Below, in pieces: positions 54,201-64,000 of a stretch of DNA of 64,000 nucleotides. A program made the translations under genes and the position numbers. Numbering within the stretch: the first letter of the stretch is position 1; each line of letters begins with the position of its first letter. Below the pieces are notes generated by a model. The model was not told the origin of the DNA. It was given only the letters and a program-made list of their open reading frames with translations, and ran no database searches. Origin of the DNA: Rebecca billardiae RCC1528 (lineage: Eukaryota; Haptophyta). The DNA is taken from contig OZ251244.1 in assembly GCA_965240325.2 (NCBI GenBank), forward strand, positions 868,001-932,000, written 5' to 3'.

Positions 54201-55731
54201 GCTCGGGCTCGGCGTGGGCGTGTACGTGGGCCTCGCGCCCGAGTGCGGGCTGGTGCGCTCCGCGTGGTGGCCGCTGCTCGCGCTCAGCGCACAGGGCTGC
54301 GCGCACGCGTGCGCGCTGCTGTGGCTGTGCGCGTGCGCGCCGCGCCACTGGCTTCGGCCGCGGCTGCTCGCGCGGCGCACGGTGCAGGCGATGGGCGGGC
54401 TCGTGCTCTGCTCGAGCGGCTCCGTGCTGCTCGCGCGCGCGGCCGCGCCGCTGTCCGGTCGCGCGGCAGCACCGGGCGCGTGGGCCTCGGCCTCGCTCGG
54501 CTGCGCGAGCGCTGGCTCCCTGCTCGCGGCGCTGCTGCTGCTCTCGCCCTCGGCGCGCGCGCGCGTGCGCGCGAAGCTCGCGCGCGCGCTCGGCGGGCGC
54601 GGCGGGCCGCTCGCGCCGCTCGCGCCGCTGATCGGCTTCGGCACGGTGCACGAGGCGGACGTGGACGCGTTCGTGGGCCTCGCGGCCGAGACGTTCCATC
54701 CGCGCGCGCTCGACGGCGCGACCGCCGACAGCCTGCTGCCCGCGCGCGGCGGCGGCGCGGACGGCGCGGCCGAGGCGGAGGCCGAGGCGGAGGCTCGCGC
54801 GCGAGGCGGCGCGGCGCACGGCGCCGGCGCCGCGGAGAAGGGCGCCGGCGCCGCCGGCGCCGGCGGCGTGCGCGGGCGCGCGGGCGCGACGGTCACGCCG
54901 TGGCCGCGCGCGCCGCACGGCGCGACGGGTACGGCGCCCACGGAGCCGGCCGGCGGCGGCGGCGGCGGCGCGGCCGCGCCGCTCGCGGGCGGTGGCGCGT
55001 GGCGTGCGCGCGCCGCCGACTACTACGTGCTGCACTGCGAGCAGGACAGCGCGCACGACCGCGCGGCCGCGCTCCGCGCGTGGGGTGCGCGGCAGGTTGG
55101 CGCGCCGCCCGTGGTGTGGCTCGATACCGCGTGCGCCGACCCCGCCCTGCGCGCGCACGAGGCGCTGCACCTGCGCATCGGCTACATGGCGCAGTGCCGA
55201 CGGCTGCTGCTGCTCGCGGGGCCGTGCGCGCCCGACAGCCTGCGCGTCGCGGTCGAGCTCTTCGTCTGGCTCGCGCTCGGCGGGCGCATGCAGGACGTGG
55301 AGGTGGTGCTGGTCGCGCACGACGAGCAAGAGCGGCAGCGCGTCCTCGCCGGCTTCGACATCTTCCACGTGATGCTCGGCCGCTCCAGCTGCCCGGAGGA
55401 GCGCGAGCGGCTCGTGCGCGCGGTCGAGCTCGCGACGGTCGGCCGCTTCAACGAGCTCGTGCGCTCCTTCGTGCCGCTCGTGCGCGCGGCCGTGCAGAGC
55501 GCCGACGACGCGGCGGGCGTGGGCGCGCTCGCCGAGGCCAAGCGCCATCCGCCCGCTGGCGCGCTGCCCGTGCCCGCCGAGGCCGCGGCGCCGCACCGCA
55601 CCGCGCGCTCGCCGCACCGCATCAGCACCCCGCCGCCGGCGGGCGAGCCGGTGCCGCCTGCGCCGCGCACGCCGGCCGGCGCCGACCGGGCCGATCCGGC
55701 GTCGTGCGCCGCGCCGCGGCTCGACCTCTGA
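51238..55731 (+). CDS. Nucleoside hydrolase-like protein with membrane region and C-terminal TIR-like domain
   Basis: Exons 51238-51352, 51455-51477 and 51625-55731 give 1414 aa. The middle exon is only 23 bp and supplies most of the ribose/calcium-binding motif; joined, the N-terminus reads ELIIVTDPGPDPDDVKAVLI, as in inosine-uridine nucleoside hydrolases. Later family blocks are EIVLRGVVANGG, VAVMGGLVRAEGG and NNSFDMAAAADVYAFC; the domain spans about 33-370. A 500-residue disordered Ser/Gly/Ala region follows, then four or five membrane segments (about 878-1020). The C-terminal domain (about 1173-1330) reads DYYVLHCEQDSAHDRAAAL, VVWLDTACADP, LRIGYMAQCRRLLLLAG and VAVELFVWLALGGR, a TIR-like pattern seen in protists. 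Nucleoside hydrolases split the N-glycosidic bond of nucleosides; the domain combination is unfamiliar. Confidence 0.78.
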
Positions 55732-56199
55732 GTCTGACGACGGAGCCCTCGACGACGACGACTCTACTACTACCATCACGATGATGCATGCTGCGCTGTC
55801 ATACGGTAGTGTGAAAGCGTAGTACTGTATGTAGGTCTACTACTACGTAGGCGATGATCGTGCATCAGTCGTCCGTCGTGGAGACTCGCGTATGTTACGT
55901 CATCATTCTGCTGATCTTGATGAGCGCAGCGAACGCACGGCTGCGCCGCCATCGTGAATGTGTCGGGGCGGAGGCGCTCCACAATGACACTTTCGAGCAA
56001 CACTGACGAAGTCCTGAACCCACCCCGACCGGCCACCGCGCTGGCGAGGCGATCGAACGCCAGCCCCGAGCTGCACCCCTCGCCGCGCGCACGAGTGCGT
56101 GCGAGGAGGGCCTCCATCAGAGCTCTCAGACCGTCAACGCGTCGCTGCCGCCACGACCATCACGTCGACTGGTGCAAGTGATGACGATTTGAAGACGAC
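55732..56199. other. Intergenic, no gene seen
   Basis: Lower GC between 55750 and 55920; no protein-like frame or RNA gene. It holds the 3' end of the nucleoside hydrolase fusion gene and the promoter of the next gene. Confidence 0.45.
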
Positions 56200-57450
56200 A
56201 TGCCCGTCGGCCGTGATGGCGCTACGGTGGCGGCCGTCGCCGCGATCGCGATCGCGACGGCGCACTCGGCGCTGACCGCGCCCGCGTTTTCGCCGGCCGC
56301 CTTTTGTGCGCCCTGGCACGAGCGACCGGCGTGCTCGGCGCAATCGTCCGACGCGGCCGAGGCGGCACTGCCGCGCTTCGACGAGCGCTTGCAGCAGCTG
56401 CTGCGCAGGGCGGACGTCGGTGCAGCCCTCGACGACGCGCGAGTCGCGGCACGCGAGTGGGCATCCCGATCGGCCGGGCTCGCGAGCAACCGCACCCTGC
56501 ACGCCGTCCCGGCCGACGGATGGCCGACGCGCACCTACACGCCGCCTGCCGTTGTGCGGCTGCGCGGCCAGCCCCTCTTGCCACGCCGCGCGCCCCCCGC
56601 GCGCACGCCGGGTGTACTGACAGGCGCCATGTGCCACGCGCTCGTCACCGAGCCCCTCAGCCCGCTCGCCCTGTTCGGACGGCGCCGGCCGCACGCCAAC
56701 CTGAAGGCAACCGAACGCGAGTGCGTGCCAGATACCGCGGCCGGCGCGACTGCGTGGGCACGCGCACTGCTCGACGGCGCGAGCCGCGGCCGCGCTGGCT
56801 CCGCGGGTGGCGGGGTGTGCGACCGCAACTGGGTGCGCGCGCTGCCCACGTGCGGCGGCGCGGCCGACCGCCCGAGCTTTGGCGGCTCCGGCAGCGCGCC
56901 GATGCTGCTCGGCTTCGAGGCGGACTCGCGTGCGCTGTGCTACGCGGCCGCCGGCCTCCAACCGCCGCCGGCCACGGGGCCCGCGCGGCCGCTCGCAAAT
57001 GGCACGTGCCCCGTGAAGCACGGGATCGAGTGCTTGCGCGCGGGCTTGCACGTGCTCAACGTGGCGAGGGGTGCGTACTCCATGTGCCGGAACCTCGAGT
57101 TCCTGGTGTGCGGCCTTGCTGGCGCGCTGCCTGGCCAGAAAGGCGAGGCCAACGTCGTCTTCTCCACCGCGCCCGCGCACATCGCGCTCGCCGACACGCT
57201 CGATGCGCCAGAGGACGAGCTCCTCGTCTCGCTCGAGCAGATCACGGCCTTTGAGGTCTGCATTGCGCACGCGCTCTGCCGCAATGGCCACGAGCTCTTT
57301 GGCGAGCCGCCACAGGCACTGCGTGCACCCGGCTCCGCACGCGCCGCCGTCAGCGCAGGCGAGCGCTGGCAGTGCGAGCTGGACGAGGCCGCCTTCTGGC
57401 GGCTGCCCTTCCTGCGCCGGCGCATGGCAAGCGCCACTGGAGAGGCCTAG
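56200..57450 (+). CDS. Predicted secreted or lumenal protein, family unknown
   Basis: A single open frame of 416 codons from ATG 56200. The first 25 residues (GATVAAVAAIAIATAHSALT) look like a signal peptide or anchor, with small residues suitable for cleavage near residue 26-29. The mature part has more than ten cysteines in loosely repeated settings (AMCHALV, ERECVP, GVCDRNW, LPTCGG, ALCYAAAG, GTCPVKHGIECL, SMCRNLEFLVCG, FEVCIAHALC, WQCELDE), which suggests a disulfide-stabilised fold outside the cytosol. The block NLEFLVCGLAGALPGQKGEANVVFS is quoted in part only as a landmark. I recognise no enzyme motif. Confidence 0.65.
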   Translation: MPVGRDGATVAAVAAIAIATAHSALTAPAFSPAAFCAPWHERPACSAQSSDAAEAALPRFDERLQQLLRRADVGAALDDARVAAREWASRSAGLASNRTLHAVPADGWPTRTYTPPAVVRLRGQPLLPRRAPPARTPGVLTGAMCHALVTEPLSPLALFGRRRPHANLKATERECVPDTAAGATAWARALLDGASRGRAGSAGGGVCDRNWVRALPTCGGAADRPSFGGSGSAPMLLGFEADSRALCYAAAGLQPPPATGPARPLANGTCPVKHGIECLRAGLHVLNVARGAYSMCRNLEFLVCGLAGALPGQKGEANVVFSTAPAHIALADTLDAPEDELLVSLEQITAFEVCIAHALCRNGHELFGEPPQALRAPGSARAAVSAGERWQCELDEAAFWRLPFLRRRMASATGEA

Positions 57451-58408
57451 TGCCGTCGCCCGGCGTTATCGGCGCAGTTGGGGGCGCATGCCTGTCGCAG
57501 TCGCGCTCCGCGCTGCCCGCTAGGTGTAGATATTGAATATGTGTACACGCAGCTCGACGCCAGGGCCCAGCCGATGATTATCGATGCCAAATAAAGCAGC
57601 TGCTGGCCGTCCGGCTGCGCGGCTCAAGGATGCGACGAGCGCGAGCGCAGCCGAGGGACCCACCCGGAGACGCGAGCTGGGCACCAGCTGAGGGGCGAGA
57701 GCCGAAGGAGGCGCCTGGCGCACAGCTTGCGTGCCGCCGACATCCAGCTCGCTGCCGTCGAGAAGCGAGGTGCTCGGACGGTGCGCGCCAGGGAGCAACG
57801 TCTCCATGCCGAGGGGCGGACGCCGGGGCTGCCAGGGAAGGATGACCCGTTGATGAGCTCACCCGCGGGGAATATCCGCCAGCAACTTCCTCGAATTTGC
57901 TCACGGATGAGGCGGCGGCGAAGCGGGTAAGTTCGGGTGCAGCGGGCCAGAGGCCCCACGGCGAGCCCCACCGTCATGCAGCTCGTACACACTCTAGGAC
58001 TCCCGCAGCGTCGAGGAGGGCTGCATCTGAGCCACGTGGCAGCAACGCACTCGCGCCCGTGCCGCGTGCGCTTTGCTGTGCGCAGGCGGCATGGCATCGC
58101 CGGCGATGACGCGCGCGCACTTAAACGCCGTCTACCGGCCCGCTACTCTTTCACAGCGACTGCTGCGGCGTTCGTAGCGCAGCGGTCTAACGCCGCGCTA
58201 TCTTATCAAGCACGTGTAACGATCAAGCACGTGTAACGTCGAGAAACCATCCGCTATTCAATAATAAGCTGACATTGTTGCTAGCAAGGCCTGATGCGTT
58301 TCCCGTTCCCGGTATGGTACTGCGCGCTGTGCAAGCCGAATCATTTTCGGCGGCCACGACCGACCACTCAGGTCGCACAACCGGCGGGCGCCATATGCTG
58401 CGTGAGTG
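57451..58408. other. Intergenic between convergent genes
   Basis: No gene is supported. A short tandem repeat GATCAAGCACGTGTAAC lies near 58205-58235 (two copies). The word GTAGCGCAGCGGTCTAAC at about 58175 resembles the D-arm of a tRNA, but the sequence after it does not fold into the rest of one. Confidence 0.45.
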
Positions 58409-61400
58409 TTAGCCCTGCTTCATGTACAAGTTGCCAGCGGAGTCCTTCCTCGTCCGGAGATGTGGCTGCTGCGCACGCGGCTCCTCCACTGCTGCTCCAG
58501 ACTCGGCCTGAACACTCGGCGCATCGACAACCCCCACCACCGCCTCAAAGGCCTCCGATGCGGCCGGCGCGTCCTCGGCGCTCGCATCTGATGCCGACAT
58601 GGCGTCGTCCTCGATGTCCACGGCGTAGCCGCTGACGGTCGCAGGCGTCGCATCTTGCGCAGGGGTGCGGTCACCATCGGTGAGCTGAGCCTGAAAAGTG
58701 GTTAGGCTCGCCTGTAAGCCCGCGGCACCTTCCCGCTTGATCGCGAACGAGCCATTCACGGCGGGCCGCGGCTGCTCGGCGACATTGGCGACCGTGTTTG
58801 CGTCGAGCTGTGTGCGGAAGTCCGCGCCGAGTAGACGATCAAAGGTCTGCGCGATGTCCTCTTGCAGAGTGTGCACGGCGTCAACGCGCATGCGGTCGAA
58901 ATTCTGGCTCATGTCGTGGGTTGAGGCGAAAGCGAACTCGTCTGCAGTGCGCTGCCACTCGTTCACCGTTGCTCTGAGCACCTGCGACACGTACCGTCGT
59001 CGCTCGCGGTGCCCCTCGGCGAACAACTGCAGCTCGGGCCAGAACTTGGGGTACACGTCGGTGATGACGTCGCCTTGCTCGTGCTGCAGTCGGAGGACGA
59101 CGTCCAGACGTTGGCGGAGCTTTCGCGACTGCGTGCCGTCTTGCTTAATCCATGCGCGCATCTGTTCGATGGTCGTCATCATCTCCTGTTACACCGCAGC
59201 ACCGGGCCGCGCGGGCGCGGGAGTCACGTCAGCATGAGCCGATCGTGGGTGCGCATGGGTGGGGACGCCGCGGCGCACAGCCGTGGGTGGTGTGGCGTGG
59301 CGCGTGCCGTGCCAATCCACGCACCGTCTGACGCTGTATGAGGCGAGAGTCCCTGGCGACAAGCTGCTTTTCGTTGGAGTCGTCGTCCTTGAGGCCCATC
59401 TGCACGTGCTTTTCGTGAGAACCAGGCTTGCCGCCCTTCCGCTTGAGGAGCGTGACAACAACAGCGTGTAGCTGCGCCTGCCCGGCCCGCACGTCCTCGC
59501 GCTCGGCATCGTCGAGGGGCGTGTTGCCGAACCTGTCCTCTACATTGACGTCGATACCGTCCTGTTCGAGCAGGAAATGTGTCGCCGCCAGCTGGCCATT
59601 CGCCGCGGCGAGGTGTAGCGGTCGGCGCTTGTCATAGTCACCGTCGTTGGGCGAGCAGCGGTGTCCGATGAGGCGCTTCATGATGGCCACGTCGTCTTTC
59701 GCGGCGGCGGCGCACATGTTCGCGGCCACGTCAAACTGCCCAAAGGATGCCTGCAGTTCCAAGAGCAGCTCGGAGCACGCCGCCTGGCCATGGGAGAACG
59801 CTTCTTGCAGGGGCGTGCCGCCCCAACGATCCCGCACATTGACGTCAGCACCGTGCTCGACGAGAAGCTTGAGGTTGTCCACGCGCCCTTCCGCAGCAGC
59901 CACATGCATTGCGGTCCGCATGTCGTAGTCAGCGGCCGATGGGTCGCAGCCGTACGCGAGTAGTGCCTTCAGCTCTGCAAAACCTTCTGACCGCGAGGCA
60001 GCGTAGCAAAGCCGTTCCGCGGCATCGCTCAGGCTGAGCGTAGCGCCCTGCTCGCGCAGCAAACTCCCCGCCTGGTCTTGCCCGTGGCGGAGCGCGTCCT
60101 GCAGTGGCGTAGAGCCGTAGCGATCCTGCACGTTGACGTCCGCGTGCAGCGCGATGAGCAGCTGGACGGCCTTCAGATGCCCCTCGCTAGCGGCGAGGTG
60201 GAGGGCCCGGCGCTTGTCGTAGTCGCCCATGTTGACGTCGAGCGAGTTGGCAGTCACCAGCTGCTGGATCTCAGCGACGTCGCCCTTGGCGCTCGCATCG
60301 CACAGCCGCACGATGTAGCCGTCGATGCGCTTGGATTTCGCCTCGGTGATCATCTGCTCGCGCGCAAGCGTCGCGTACGAGTGCGAGTGCGACAGCCACG
60401 TACATCAAAGCAAGTTCGGGCGAGTCAGGGCAGGGCGTGCGTGCATCGCGGACAGGGTGCATTCGCAGCGGGGTGAAGCCGGCATCGCACGAGCTCCCTG
60501 CGGCATTGAGGGGCGGGCGTCGGCGCACACGCGGGCAACCTGCGTTGCGCACCTTCTGGATGGCGTTCACCTCCACCTCTGCGCCGATGACGGATTCGCC
60601 CATGCTGGACTCGGCGCCGTCTTTGTCGAACGCCGAGCCGGTTGATCGAGCTGTGCCGGGCACTGCGCCGGACAATTTGCTCCTCGCCGAGCGCGCAGTG
60701 AAGGCACCTATGCACACGCGCACGAAGTTGGGGAAGGTGAGCGGCGCAGCTTCCATCCAACGTTCTTGCTGCTGATAGAAAGCGGCGAGGGGGCCACCGG
60801 GCGCGCGCACCGTCAAATGTGTGCATGATGGTGTTCAACACAATGTCGCCCTGCAAGGGGAAGATCTTGTGCAGCATGCGGTAGTCATCCTGGACGAGCA
60901 CGAAGAGCTTGGTCTCCACGCCAGGCGCAGCGCGTGCGTTGTTGAAGTGGCGAAGGCCGAAGAAGAACGGCAGCTCGCCGACGGTCTCGGCCGGGCCGCT
61001 CGTAGCAACCATGTCGCCGTTGTCCGCCACGTCCTCCTCGTAGTCGTACACCTCGATGAGGCCGCTGTCGACGACGTAGAGCTCCTTCGACAGCTCGCCG
61101 GTGCGGAACAGGACCTGCTCCTGCTCCACAGAGCGCTCGCGCAGCACGGAGGCGAAGCGGTCGAGGAAGTTGTCCGTGCAGCCGCGCAGGATGGCCATGC
61201 CCCCGACGAGAGCGCGATTCGTGTACTTGGAGACCTCGATCTGAAGCGCGATCGGCATGCCGCGGTACACATCCTCGTCCTGGATGGACGAAAGCGAGGC
61301 GTCCTCGAGCCGGCTCTGGAAGAACACCTCGACGTCGTGCTTGAGCTCGTCCGGCACGCGGATGTGCGTCACGTACCACTGCACGAGTTCGAGCTGGCTG

Positions 61401-63955
61401 CGCTTCGAGACGATTTCGTCGTCCTGCTTCATCACGAGTGCGGAGATCTTGCCCACCGCCCAGGCGTAGACCGTCATGTTCCCAAGCATCATCAGGATCA
61501 CATACGCGAGCTCAAAGTAGTTTGCCGGCAGCTGCGGAAGGCCGAGGGTAGTGACCACCGCGAGCATGAAGTAGAGCGACGTTAGATACTGCCGCAGCAG
61601 CAGCGGGCGGCTGCTGCCGAAGTCGGGCACGTCGCCGTCGATGCTCTCGACGCCGCTGTAGTACAGGTCCGGCCACGCGTGCGCCGTGCCAGCATGGTAG
61701 CCGAGCACGTTCCAGACGCATGCGGCGTAGTGCGCGGCGATCGCGAGGATGCACAGGTAGTGCAGCAGGCCGACGAGCAGGTTGTCCGCGGAGGACTGCT
61801 TCTCCCACGCGCGGTACGCGGCGCGCACGTACCGCGTGTGGAGCAAGCGCGGGAGGCGGAGCATCAGCGCCAGCCACGGCGCCGCACCGAGCAGCAGCGC
61901 AAACAGGTCGAGCGGCACGACGGCGATCGCGTCGGGTGCGAAGTCGGTCGAGAGGTAGTGCGTGCGCATCTTGCGCGGGTCGGCGACGGTCACGGACGCC
62001 TCGGCGTCCGTGAAGGTGGTGATGAAGCCGAGCGCGAGCTTCGCCGCGTACACGACATCGCAGACGTAATTGACGGCGAGCAGCCCCGGCAGCTTCTGGC
62101 TCTCGCCGAGGAAGCACAGCTGCACGGGCAGCAGTAGCGCGTTCCACGCGGCAGCGAGGAGCAGCGCCTGCATGAAGCGCGAGTGCGCACCCCCTTCGTG
62201 CGCGAGGATGATGCTGCTGGCCCAGCCCGAGCTGTCGGAATGCGCGAAGTTGGCCGTGAGCGCCGCGTTCGCCTCGGCGTGCCGCTTCGCGCTGAGCGCG
62301 CGAGAGCGCTGCGCCGCGTCGTAGACGCGATCCGCAAACGTGCCTGCGCGCGCTCCTCCGGCGCCGACGAAAGCGGGCTCCTCATCGGCGGCAGCCAAGG
62401 CGCGACGCGCGCCGGAGCGTGGGAGCAGGTGGTCCGCGAGCGCGGCCCATGTCGCGGCGTTGTCGCCGGTGCCCTGCACGTTGAGCTCCAGCCCCGTCGT
62501 GCACCAGCCGAGCACTGCGCCCGGCGTGACCGAGCTCTTTGTGACGCACGAGCCGATGATGGCGGCGAGCGTGTCCACGTTAACGAGCGCGTCTGCTTGC
62601 AGCCGGCCGGAGGCAAACTTGGCCTTGATCTTGTCGACGACTGCGATGCGCACCTGCGGCGTCATCATCGCGCCAACGTCGACGCGCATGGCAGTGGACG
62701 CGGCGAGTGCCGCGTCCGGCTTGAATTGGAACGGCACGCAGCTCGACGCGACGCTCATCTGTGAGATGTTGGTCGGGCTGATCAGGCTGCCACTGCAGCT
62801 GCCGTTCATTGCGCCGGCGTTCTCGAGCGCGATCAGGCCCTTTGTGGAGAGGCCGGCGGCGCCTGCATGTGCCGCATCGTCCAGCTCATCCTCGTCGTCG
62901 CCCGAGCCCGCCGTGGCAAGGACCCAGTCGGCGGCACCCACGAGGAACTGCGAGCGCGGCAGCCGCTGCCGCCGGGGCGCGCGCCTGCCAGCGCCGTCCT
63001 CTTCGCTGCCGTTGTCACTGCCGTCATGCGCAGCGGCGCTCGCCGCGGCGAAGGAGGCGGCCGCCTCGGAGAGGAAGACGAGCAGCGATTTGATCTCGCG
63101 CGAGCCGAGGTCGCCGACGCTGCCCTGCATCCGCCTTACGTCCTTGATCGAGATCATCCCCTTGCCCGTGACGTCAAAGAGCGCAAACAGCCGGCTGAGT
63201 AGCTCGACCGCCTCGATCAGCTCAGCCACAGCGCGCAGGTCACTCCTCGCCGCCAGCTCGCCACCGGACGCGGTCGGCTGCGGCTCGGTCGCAGTGCTCT
63301 GCTTCGGCTGCTGTTGCGTGCACCCCTGCTGGAACGAGCGGCGCAAAAAGCTGCTGGCCCGAGGTCCCCGCGGCGGTGGCGAGAGGAAGCCGCCGCCCGC
63401 CCCTGGCGGCGGCGAGCGCAGGCCACTCCTCGCCCCAGACGGCGGCGAGGGGAGGCCGTCGCTCTCGCGCGCCTGCTCGCTGTCTCCGCCGCTGGGGTGG
63501 ACGCGTGTCCCGGCCGCATGGTCCTTCGTAAGCTGCTTCAGCCGCGACACGAGGCGCCAGTTGAGCTGGGAGTAATCGGCGGAGTCATCGTCGAGGTTTG
63601 CGTGTGTGTCTGGGCCTCCGTTGCCGCGAGAGGCCAAGGCTGCCGGCCCACCGCGCGCGTGCACGTCCAGGACGTGGTCGACAAACCGGCCGGAGAGCAG
63701 GAGCACCTTGAAGCCGAGCTCGCGCAGGCTGACGCGCACGTCCGCGTCCGATGGCAGCGCCTGGTCGTTGCTTTCGCTGTCTTCCTTCACGCGCGTGCCC
63801 GTGAGGAGGCTGATGATGGCTCCCGAGCCGCGGCGCACAGTGCCAAAGCGGCGGCCGGCGTCGGGGCTCCCGTCGTGGGTGGACGAGCGACCGCCGAGAG
63901 CGCTGATGCCGGCGATAGGCGCCTCTCGGCCTGACGACAAGCGCGAGCCGATCAT
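58409..63955 (-). CDS. EF-hand-like / six-TM ion channel / CNBD / ankyrin-repeat protein, possibly 5'-incomplete
   Basis: Exons 63955-60811, 60764-60553, 60353-59325 and 59185-58409 give 1720 aa in one frame. A disordered N-terminus leads to a degenerate EF-hand (FDVTGKGMISIKDV, about 255-270). A voltage-channel-type core of six segments spans about 597-842, with the pore loop VVTTLGLPQLP where K+ channels have TxGYG. A C-linker and cyclic-nucleotide-binding domain (about 918-1042, including ELYVVDSGLIEVYD and VGELPFFFG) follow. Six or more ankyrin repeats (about 1120-1400, for example DYDKRRALHLAASEGHLKAV) and a helical tail complete it. Channel, then CNBD, then ankyrin is the order of plant AKT-type channels. 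The first intron listed in coding order is only 46 bp with an AAG acceptor and should be checked. The frame stays open from ATG 63955 to the window edge, so the true start may lie outside. Confidence 0.82.
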
Positions 63956-64000
63956 TGGGCTCGCCTCCCTCGACGCCCGCCCACTCGTCGGTGAGCTCGC

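Noticed and set aside
51172-55779. A 1535-codon open frame on the minus strand opposite the nucleoside hydrolase gene
   Set aside because: It is Arg/Ala/Gly-rich with no domain, and mirrors a clear gene on the other strand. At this GC content antisense frames lack stops by chance.
58160-58235. tRNA-like D-arm sequence GTAGCGCAGCGGTCTAAC
   Set aside because: No matching anticodon arm, T-arm or acceptor stem follows, so at most a fragment.
59186-59324. Treating the 257-aa frame at 58409-59182 as a separate small gene
   Set aside because: A good donor at 59324 and acceptor at 59186 join it in phase to the ankyrin exon, so it is better read as the channel's last exon.

Overview
This is nuclear DNA of a eukaryote with a very GC-rich genome. 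The genes have short spliceosomal introns (about 46 to 280 bp) and no bacterial operon signals. The gene set (a TTLL1 tubulin polyglutamylase, MORN and ankyrin proteins, a cyclic-nucleotide-gated-type channel, a STOP1-like zinc finger, TIR-like signalling fusions, a mitochondrial CoA carrier) suggests a flagellated unicellular alga. The composition and protein style recall haptophytes or pelagophytes, but the taxon is inference, not something the sequence proves. In the splice models below, 23 of 29 donors read GTGCG instead of the usual GTRAG.

Layout: 0-9.2 kb holds the 3' end of an SLC25A42-like carrier, TTLL1, an unidentified gene, a 3.2 kb gene-poor stretch with broken coding remnants, and a cytochrome P450. 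9.4-18 kb holds a MORN protein with one exon per repeat, a vault/SPFH-like protein, a small terminal-inverted-repeat element and a membrane-anchored cysteine-rich repeat protein. 18.4-29.8 kb holds two very large multipass membrane proteins on the minus strand, separated by a 1.08 kb foldback element; the second ends in a transglutaminase-like fold without the catalytic Cys and His. 31-40.8 kb holds a zinc-finger protein, a degraded inverted-repeat element, a membrane-anchored sulfotransferase, a divergently transcribed winged-helix/IQ protein and a small cytochrome b5. 43.4-55.7 kb holds a MHYT sensor fused to a TIR/HET-like domain, a second copy of the foldback element, a PH domain/alpha-beta hydrolase fusion and a nucleoside hydrolase/membrane/TIR-like fusion. 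56-64 kb holds a predicted secreted protein and a large EF-hand/channel/CNBD/ankyrin protein that may run off the window.

Most unusual are the two signalling fusions (MHYT plus TIR-like; nucleoside hydrolase plus membrane domain plus TIR-like) about 5 kb apart, and the foldback family whose two copies both lie just upstream of a start codon. Multi-exon models were built by hand; each was required to keep a single open frame and to restore a recognisable domain or repeat wherever one exists. Because the DNA is so GC-rich, many long antisense frames are open by chance and were left out.
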